DNA of 42,338 nucleotides from Mesostigma viride (Eukaryota; Streptophyta; Mesostigmatophyceae; Mesostigmatales; Mesostigmataceae), in NCBI GenBank assembly GCA_009746045.1, contig RPFO01001326.1, positions 5,001 to 47,338 of the forward strand, in the 5' to 3' direction. How positions within the stretch are numbered: position 1 is the first letter of the stretch; every line of letters begins with the position of its first letter. Both the position numbers and the translations under genes were made by a program. The notes under the pieces are model-generated. The model saw only the letters and a program-made list of their open reading frames with translations. It did not search any database and had not been told where the DNA came from. Of this stretch, positions 29,691 through 38,336 are shown piece after piece.

Positions 29691-30569
29691 AATGGATGGA
29701 TTCGTTCCGTGACCACTTCAAACTGCTGGGGAGCATGCTCCCTGACACCGCCGACGATGTGGACATCCGCATCGGCCTGGCCTGGGCCAGGCTCCGTTCT
29801 CTCACCACCTATACTGGCGCTCGAAGGGCCGGCTGGGCGCGAGCACCGCAAGCGCATGCATGCTCTTCAAGGTCCTCGTCCTCACGGTGCTTACGTATGG
29901 CGCCGAGGCGTGGACACTCACGGACACACTGGCAGCTAAGCTCGACGGCACCGTTTACAGGATGCTCGGACAGGTCCTGAATGTAGGGTTTTCCCAGCGT
30001 AGGTCATCAGATGATTAGAGTTTTTGTACCACGGTATGCCTCGTATTTCGGACGCGATTAGGCAGCGTAGGATATAGCATTTGTAGGACATCTTGCTCGC
30101 ACCAGCCAGGTCGACACCGCCCTTGGTCTGGCCGGCCCCCAGCGGCTTGGCCAACCATGCAGGGCGGCATATTTTGACCTGGCCTGGCCCCAAGGACATT
30201 CCCAGGAAGCTAGGTAAACCTGCCATGAACTACACCCAGATGTTGCTGGCCGACCTAGTGGTCCCAGCTACGTTTGAACACCGCATCCACTCCCTCTCCC
30301 TTCTTTGGACTGCCATGCAGAACAAGAAGCGGTGGCAGAAGATTGTACGTCCAGGCTCACACGCCAGCGGCCCCTGTGGGCAAGCCACCCCCCCCCAAGA
30401 GGAAGGGGCGTTTTGCTGAGTAGCGTAGTTAGGATTTTATAGACTGGATAGCTCAGAATTAGGTTAGTTCGATTAAGCGGCTTCCTCCACCTCCACCCCC
30501 GTCAAGGAATATGTGCTACATGATCTCCCCACGGAGGCATGTTATAATTTAATTTAAATTTTTTTTTTA
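29691..30569 (+). mobile_element. LINE-A 3' portion, 5'-truncated and frameshifted
   Basis: It matches 2880-3690 of the open LINE (FRDHFKLLGS, TYGAEAWTL, VGHLAR, PPKRKGR regions). Short additions break the frame, for example ATGC at about 29862, ATGATT at 30011, AT at 30073 and ATGC at 30156. The hairpin at 30519-30541 and a TTTAATTTAAATT(T)n tail end it, immediately before the (TGGA)n array. Confidence 0.88.
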
Positions 30570-31920
30570 ATGGATGGATGGATGGATGGATGGATGGATG
30601 GATGGATGGATGGATGGATGGATGGATGGATGGATGGATGGATGGATGGATGGATGGATGGATGGATGGATGGATGGATGGATGGATGGATGGATGGATG
30701 GATGGATGGATGGATGGATGGATGGATGGATGGATGGATGGATGGATGGATGGATGGATGGATGGATGGATGGATGGATGGATGGATGGATGGATGGATG
30801 GATGGATGGATGGATGGATGGATGGATGGATGGATGGATGGATGGATGGATGGATGGATGGATGGATGGATGGATGGATGGATGGATGGATGGATGGATG
30901 GATGGATGGATGGATGGATGGATGGATGGATGGATGGATGGATGGATGGATGGATGGATGGATGGATGGATGGATGGATGGATGGATGGATGGATGGATG
31001 GATGGATGGATGGATGGATGGATGGATGGATGGATGGATGGATGGATGGATGGATGGATGGATGGATGGATGGATGGATGGATGGATGGATGGATGGATG
31101 GATGGATGGATGGATGGATGGATGGATGGATGGATGGATGGATGGATGGATGGATGGATGGATGGATGGATGGATGGATGGATGGATGGATGGATGGATG
31201 GATGGATGGATGGATGGATGGATGGATGGATGGATGGATGGATGGATGGATGGATGGATGGATGGATGGATGGATGGATGGATGGATGGATGGATGGATG
31301 GATGGATGGATGGATGGATGGATGGATGGATGGATGGATGGATGGATGGATGGATGGATGGATGGATGGATGGATGGATGGATGGATGGATGGATGGATG
31401 GATGGATGGATGGATGGATGGATGGATGGATGGATGGATGGATGGATGGATGGATGGATGGATGGATGGATGGATGGATGGATGGATGGATGGATGGATG
31501 GATGGATGGATGGATGGATGGATGGATGGATGGATGGATGGATGGATGGATGGATGGATGGATGGATGGATGGATGGATGGATGGATGGATGGATGGATG
31601 GATGGATGGATGGATGGATGGATGGATGGATGGATGGATGGATGGATGGATGGATGGATGGATGGATGGATGGATGGATGGATGGATGGATGGATGGATG
31701 GATGGATGGATGGATGGATGGATGGATGGATGGATGGATGGATGGATGGATGGATGGATGGATGGATGGATGGATGGATGGATGGATGGATGGATGGATG
31801 GATGGATGGATGGATGGATGGATGGATGGATGGATGGATGGATGGATGGATGGATGGATGGATGGATGGATGGATGGATGGATGGATGGATGGATGGATG
31901 GCCGGATGGATGGATGGATG
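30570..31920. repeat. (TGGA)n microsatellite array, 1351 bp
   Basis: About 337 copies of TGGA, uninterrupted except for one GGCC variant near 31901. It starts directly at the LINE-A tail. Long open frames on both strands (MDGW and HPSI repeats) are a by-product of the 4-bp period and not genes. Confidence 0.97.
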
Positions 31921-32159
31921 CAAACAGTCCTACCGGTCTAATCTATCTACAACATCTATCTACAACATCAAAAGCCAACTAGTCTAAGCTCTAGCTACCC
32001 TATGTATGCATGGGACCTGTCTGAGCTTTCCATATATGTTTGCACACGCGGGCGCTTCCCCACGGGGGGCCGGGTTCGTTGTCCTCTACTACCTGGGCCC
32101 ACTTGGCCTTGTCCATCATCTTGGTCCAAATCAAGGAGAAGCCTAGGCCTCACATATCT

Positions 32160-32765
32160 TCTGCGGCGTCGAGCATCGCCCGCCGGGCCCGGCCCACGTA
32201 TTAAGGAGGTGCCGGCCAAGCTGAGCTGCCAGGGCGCAGTCGGACCGCAGGAAGGGCACGTGAGGTATCTACCTCCAGGGTTGGTGCGAGCTAAGTGCCC
32301 TACTAGTTATAGCTGCAGGCGCCGCAGCCTGCTAAATGGTGCTTGTGATACATGGCATGCCGAGGTACATGGTCCTCATTGCGAACATGAGCAGCGTATC
32401 CTACACGGAAGATGGATCGCAGCATGTTGGAGACCGCGCCGTCCAGCTTTCTGGCTAGGTCAGCTGTGAGGGTCCACGTCTGGGCCCCGTACGTACGGAA
32501 CAGGGAGGACGAGGACCTTAAACAGCTCCTGTTTCTCTATCTTGCCCGAAGGGCTTGCGCCACAGGGCCCTGTATTTGCGTAAAGCGTGCCAGGCGAGGG
32601 AGATACGGTGGTCCACATCGGCCTCGCAGCTGCATGGGGAGGAGGCTGCCCAGCAACTTGACGCGGTCCCGATACAGGACTCGAGAGCCGTCAAGGAGAA
32701 AGAGGGCGGGCGGTGGCTGAGTGAGCCCAATCGCCAAAGCCTCTGTCTTCTTGCTGACCTCTATG
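32160..32765 (-). pseudogene. LINE-B RT C-terminal fragment, copy 1
   Basis: The minus strand encodes FLLDGSRVLYRDRVKLLGSL and ISLAWHALRKYRALWR. This is the region after the RT core in a LINE related to LINE-A (compare RLLDGTEVPFRDRFKLLGSW). It is frameshifted. A second copy lies at 34765-35545. Flanking plus-strand pieces at 32080-32160 and 32768-32806 repeat each other (CCTGGGCCCACTT, TGTCCATCATCTTG) and belong to the ORF1-type element. Confidence 0.7.
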
Positions 32766-32789
32766 ACCTGGGCCCACTTAGCCTTAATT

Positions 32790-33510
32790 GTCCATCATCT
32801 TGCTCGTCCCTTCACCTTGGACGACGACTTGACCCTGGCGCGCAGCAACAACGCCGGCAACGGGAGCTATCGGGCCGAACTACCTCCAGCTCCGGCAGAC
32901 CGCGGCGGGGAAGCCGGTGTACTGGAAGGGGGCGACCATCATCTACGTCGGCCACAAGCCCTGGCAAGCGACCCCCGCCACCCCAGCGACTCCAGACGCC
33001 CCAGCTTACATATTAGGGGAATACAGCAGTAGTGTGTAGAATAGTCAGGCCTATAGCCACCGTGGCCGGCCGCCTTGTACATGTACGCCTACGGCCTACT
33101 ACAGGCACTATACCAGCTGATGCATCATGAGCATTCTTTAGTCATGATGTACATGTGTGCCTATGATGTGCCACACTCCAGATGATGCCTAGCTTTATTT
33201 ATTTAGTTACGCTGCGCCCACGCAGAGAGCTACTCTCTGCTGAGACGGCATGCCCTAGCTTCTGCCAGAAGCTAGTATAGCCATGCTGATCTTCCTCCCT
33301 CTGTCGGTGCCCCTACTCGGCTAGGTGCCTGAATAGGCAGCGGGTGGGCAGGTGCATGCACTTTGTGCACCCAGAATAACTTAGGTGGCAGTTTACATTC
33401 CCCCACCTGCAGGAAGTAGCTAAGAGTGTATTAAAAGCCATAATAGGCCCCTTCTCAGGGCCATGTGCTACATATACTCCCAACGGAGTTATGTTCCTAA
33501 TTAATTAATA
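32790..33510 (+). pseudogene. ORF1-type retroelement relic with 3' UTR
   Basis: LDDDLTLAR, then a frame change, then KPVYWKGATIIYVGHKPW up to a stop near 33032. This is the C-terminal domain of a LINE-type ORF1 (compare the L1 ORF1p C-terminal domain). A 3' UTR of about 430 bp follows with a GGCCC/GGGCC stem, the hairpin at 33471-33493 (CATA, T, ACTCC, CAAC, GGAGT, TATG) and a CTAATTAATTAAT tail. Confidence 0.65.
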
Positions 33511-33549
33511 ATCTTGTTCCAAATCACGGAGAGGCCTAGGCCCCCCAGA

Positions 33550-34324
33550 GACGTCAACCTCTCTTGCTGACGAGCTCAAGAACCAGCTTCTTACCCTCAT
33601 GGGCCTGGTAGGTGAGGTAGAACTGCGTGGGTGCCACCGCCTTCCCGGCCACTCACGGGACAAGGCGGCTCCCCCACCAGTCCTACTCACCTTCCCCTCC
33701 CCTGAGGATAAGCAGCGGTTCCTCTCTCGTCGCAAGCGGTTGCACGACCTCACCTGGACGCTGGATGACGACCTCACCCCCGCTCAGCAACAGCAGCGAC
33801 GCGACCTGTGGCCGGAATACCTCCGCCATAAGCAGGACCCCCAGAAGCCCAAGGTGTACTGGAGGGGCGGGGACCTGATGATCAACCATAAGATGTGGAC
33901 GCCCCCAGCGGGCTAGAATAGCAATAGCCCTAGCTTGTAACCATTGGCGTCACTGCCGCTAAGGCAGCCATGCCTAGCTGTGCCAACACACCTAGTCACG
34001 TGCCGCCAACGCACGGTACACAACCAGCCATAGCCTTAGCCTAGTCCTAGTACAGCCATGCTACGCCCTGGCTATGTTCAGATTACTTGCCCACGCTCCT
34101 TGCTATGATATGCTCACATGGGTCTTATTGCACCCACAGTTTGCCGGATCGTTAGCCTGTCCTTTTCGCTAGCCGCGCCCGATTGCAGCTGTGGCATGCC
34201 TTTGGCATGAAGGAGACTGGGGGTCTCTGCCCTTTCTCCTGTAGTGCACACACAGGGATTAAAAGCACTTCGGTGCTCCGTGACTCCCCAACGGGAGCAC
34301 GAGTTTAATTAATTAATTAATTAA
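33550..34324 (+). pseudogene. ORF1-type retroelement, C-terminal domain plus 3' UTR unit 1
   Basis: The open frame to 33916 reads LLTFPSPEDKQRFLSRRKRL, TLDDDLTPAQQQQRRDLWPE and PKVYWRGGDLMINHKMW. This is a clear ORF1 C-terminal, nucleic-acid-chaperone-like domain; an in-frame stop near 33570 cuts off the N-terminal part. The 3' UTR unit (33944-34324) carries AGCAC-TTCG-GTGCT, a UUCG-type hairpin, then the terminal hairpin at 34279-34301 and a (TTAA)n tail. No RT is attached, so mobilisation would need a partner LINE. Confidence 0.65.
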
Positions 34325-34722
34325 TTGGCGTCACTGCCGCTAAGGCAGCCATGCCTAGAATGTTGCCTAGCTGAGCCAACACACCTAGTCACGTGCCGCC
34401 AACGCACGGTACACAACCAGCCATAGCCTTAGCCTAGTCCTAGTACAGCCATGCTACGCCCTGGCTATGTTCAGATTACTTGCCCACGCTCCTTGCTATG
34501 ATATGCTCACATGGGTCTTATTGCACCCACAGTTTGCCGGATCGTTAGCCTGTCCTTAGCTAGCCGCGCCCGATTGCAGCTGTGGCATGCCTTTGGCATG
34601 AAGGAGACTGGGGGTCTCTGCCCTTTCTCCTGTAGTGCACACACAGGGATTAAAAGCACTTCGGTGCTCCGTGATGTAGTTCCCCAACGGGAGCACGAGT
34701 TTAATTAATTAATTAATTAATT
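34325..34722 (+). mobile_element. Second tandem 3' UTR unit of the ORF1-type element
   Basis: It starts at TTGGCGTCACTGCCGCTAAG exactly after the TTAA tail of unit 1 and repeats that unit almost base for base (381-bp offset). It adds about 12 bp near 34360 and 5-6 bp in the terminal hairpin (34670-34697), then ends in another (TTAA)n tail. This is a SINE-like dimer. Confidence 0.75.
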
Positions 34723-34764
34723 AGGCCCCCCATGCCCTCTACCTACTAGCTGTTCTTTGAAGGT

Positions 34765-35545
34765 GCGGGCCTTACGGCGTCTAGCATTGCGGGGCCCGGC
34801 CCACGTAAGGAGGTGCCGGCCAGGCTAGCTGAGCTGGGCGCAGTCCCGCAGGGGGGCCACGTGATGTGTCTACCTGGTTAATTGGTGCGATCGAGCTAAG
34901 TGCCCTACTACTAAGCTGCAGGCACCGCTGCTTAATGATGCTGGTGATATATATAATATGGCATGCCGAGGTAATTAAGTCCTCGCTGCGAACATGAGCA
35001 GCGTATCCTATACACGAAATGTGGATCGCTGATCGCAGCATGTTGGTGACCGCGCCGTCCATGCAGTACGGGGCCGAGATATGCCCCACGGTACGTAAGA
35101 ACAGGGAGGACCAGGAACTTAAACAGGTCCTGGTTCTCTAACTAATATCTTGCCCAAGGGCTTGCGCCACATGCAGGGCCCTGTATTGGCGTAAAGCGTG
35201 CCACTGGGCAAGGGAGATACGGTGGTCCACATACATCGGCCTCGCAGCTGGGTCCGAGTAAGCTACCCAGCAACTTGACGCGGTCCCGATATGTACAGGA
35301 CTCGAAAGCCGTCAAGGAGAAAGAGGTCGGGCGGTGGCTGAGTGAGCCTAATCGCCGGCCAGAGCCGGCCTGAGTCTTCTTGCTGACCTCGAGCCCCACC
35401 ATGCACACGGGCCTCGATTGCCAGGCGGTCAAGCCACGGCGGTCTGCACGTGCTCAGTGGGCCCTCGAAGAGGGTGGTGCATGTCCTCTGCATACATAGA
35501 TTCAATGTCCGCCAGCCGAATCTCCGTTTCCACCCCGCCATGCCG
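34765..35545 (-). pseudogene. LINE-B RT fragment, copy 2
   Basis: The minus strand covers TTLFEGPLS, LDRLAIEA, FLLDGFRVLY and the following region, the part just after the YADD motif. It aligns with copy 1 at 32160-32765. Compared with copy 1 it has additions such as ATGC near 35173, ACAT near 35233 and TATG near 35292. No intact domain remains. Confidence 0.72.
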
Positions 35546-35651
35546 GATCAAACGGTACGTTGTCGACCTGCACCCCTGGTTCCCTACCCACAATGCGAGC
35601 AAACCGTTTGCGCGCCTGAATCATTACGTATTCGACCACAATAATGAACAG

Positions 35652-35717
35652 TGAGCTCCCACGGTCCCGATTCTCCCCATTTCCGGCCTGCTCGGGTTGT
35701 CTCGCTCGATCCTTGAT
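35652..35717 (+). repeat. Diverged relic of the PLE pLTR end
   Basis: GAGCTCCCACGGTCC, GATTCTCCCC, GGCCTGC and GGTTGTCTC follow the same order and spacing as the last 60 bp of the pLTR (13180-13240). Sequence further left does not align, so it is a terminal scrap or another PLE family. Confidence 0.5.
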
Positions 35718-36428
35718 ATGCCCCGCCGCCCGCGCTTCCAGTGTCAGACAAGCTATCTTCTAGCCAGAGTTGGGTGGACTCCGGGGTCTCCACGAGCGCT
35801 GCGTCATCAGCATTGATCAGATCTCAGATCGCTCAGTCGATCGGATAATGTGTTCATAATTAATATTTTAGGGCGTCCCCAACATCTACTGCTCCAACCT
35901 AGGGCCATTGCTGGTACTTTTGACGTCATGAAAGCAGCGTTTTGGACTAGTGGAATATGATTTTACAGCATAAAAAGTCCATTTTATCATGAATGAACAT
36001 GGCCAACAACCCCAAGTGCCCCTAAATTTCTCAATATTTGTAGAGAAATGCTACTTCTCATAATTAAAACCTGCACAAATGCACAATTTGGGGCATGCAT
36101 GTGAAAGTTTGAAGTACAAATTCACAATGAGGTTTTACATTTTTCAATTATTAATGGTATCTCATTCTTCAATCAATCAATTTGCAATCGTCCAAACAAT
36201 TTATTCATTTCATACATGTCCGAATATGTTGAAAGAACACATGCAAGTGCTCAATCAGCGTGGACCCCCTTGGACGCGCCCCACCATATATACATTGGAC
36301 ACGTCACCCCAACTACTAAACTGCCCAAAGTCACGGTAACTGATCCAACTACTATGTACATCTGCATTTCTCCACGTTGCGGTGGGCAATTACGTGCAAA
36401 ACGCGATTTCGTGCAAAGTCCTCGCCCA
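35718..36428. other. AT-rich intergenic stretch
   Basis: No gene, RNA or clear repeat seen. It lies downstream of the minus-strand gene that ends at 36429 and should contain that gene's 3' UTR. Confidence 0.4.
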
Positions 36429-38277
36429 TCATCGCTTGCCAGGTCGATATGAAGGAATGTTGTCCCAGCTGGCGCCTTCCTTCAGGAGAGTAACATGTTC
36501 TCTAGCGAACTTCAGAGGGAAACGAAACTTTTGCTCGCACTCATTACTCCAACCGAGGTCGTGCCCTTCATCAAACCATCTGAACACCACCTTCTCCCTC
36601 TCTTTGCCCAGGAGGGTGCCAAAGAGCGGAAAATCTTCCTTCTTGGGGTACTTGTGCTCCCAGTTTATGCACACCTCGTCTACCCATTTCGAACTCCAAC
36701 CTCCGCGACTCAGTTTCGCGCCATCCATAAAGCGCATCCGGACGTCCGGCCGAACGTCCCTGATTCGGTTTTCGGCCGTCGCATCTCTGCCCTGACCACC
36801 ACCCTTCTGCGGCTGTGCAGGTTCGTCGGCACCCTCCGTCTCCTGCCCCGCCCCTCGCCTGCCCCCTCCCCGACGTTTTGCCTTCTGCCCCTGCGCAGCC
36901 GCCGCCTCTGCCATCAACTCTTCGTACGTTTTTTCTGGCTGACCGCACGGTAAGGCTGGTGCGTGAGTTGGTGCGTTGGGTGGGAGCTCGTCCCCTCCCG
37001 CCCCCGGTTGTGCAACTGGTTCGCCGACCGCGGCCTGGCCAACAACACGGCCGGCCTCTCTGGACACAGTCCCAGACGCGGATCCACGGGGAAACCGAAC
37101 TGGAGTTTCTTCTTCGCCTTTCCCTGCACGTAAGCACATGCCAATTAACATGAATACGGAAGGGTCGTGTGAGAAATCAATGAAGCCATGGACTGATGCA
37201 AAAAAACTTATGTAGAAATATATATTAAGGTACTTATTAAACTCGTTTATTGAAAATGAAATTTACCGGCCGAATGTACCGTTGGAGCGTGGAAGGGCAT
37301 CCTTGGTCGATCGAAGGGCTCCATCAATGCGGTATAGTGTCCGGCCGATGTCCCTGGCGGCGCCTCAACATCGACCACCTCAGTCGGGCGCATCAATCCG
37401 GCAAACGCCGGCCCTCCACCTGAGACTTTCGGCGGACCCTCCACGTTACGAGCCTCCAATACCCTCTTCTGCAGTGGGGTGCTCGCAACAAAATCCGTGT
37501 CAGCCGACGGCTCCGGATCGTCATCCTCATTCAGCAGTATCGTGTTCGGGCATTGCTCCATCCCCGTCGAGCGGGGGGCAAAGTCATCACAACCGTCCTT
37601 CCTGACGACGGTACGGGATCGTCACCCAGACCCAAAGAAACCGAGGCGAGGGCGGGGGTCCCCTCAACCGGGGGTCCCCATGAATCCTGACGAGGCCTCA
37701 TTCCCATCTGTCGGACACGACCGCCTCCCGTAAATCGGGAACGCCCGCCGGCGCTACCAGTAACAGGCCGCGAGCCTGCTTCCTGCTGGCGATCCCCATC
37801 CTCATCACAGATACGCCCGCCGGCGTTTCCAGTAACAGGCCGCGAGCCTCCTTCCTGCTGGCGATCCCCCTCCTCATCACAGATACGCCCGCCGGCGTTT
37901 CCAGTAACAGGCCGCGAGCCTCCCTCCCGCTGGCGATCCCCCTCCTCATCACAGATACGCCCGCCGGCGTTTCCAACGACAGGCCTCGAGTCTCCTTCAC
38001 CAGCACGCTGGCGCTTACCTCCCCCCCTTTTGTCTTCATCCCCCCCATTGTCTCCTCCCGCGAGCCTCCATCATCCCGACTGCGCTTTTTCCCTCCCCTT
38101 CCATCTCCTCCCCCGTCCCTCTCCCCCTCCCCCCTCCTCCCTCCTCCCCATCCCCATCCCCTTTCTCCCCCTCCGCCTGCCCCCCACCCACCCCGGGCGG
38201 GTGCCCCTCAGCAATATCCTCCTCCCCCTCTTCCTCCTCCCCCTCTTCCTCCTCGTAAACCTCTTCCTTCTCCGAGC

Positions 38278-38336
<59 letters not shown>

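Noticed and set aside
30570-31920. CRISPR array
   Set aside because: A pure 4-bp microsatellite without spacers; none of the other tandem repeats has unique spacers either.
30502-31987. Four open frames of 455-473 codons on both strands
   Set aside because: They are translations of the (TGGA)n microsatellite; a 4-bp period with no stop word gives open frames everywhere.
37698-38048. 116-aa minus-strand ORF with a 24-aa repeat
   Set aside because: Most likely the 72-bp intronic repeat read in an open frame; splice sites and phases around it favour an intron. Not fully excluded.
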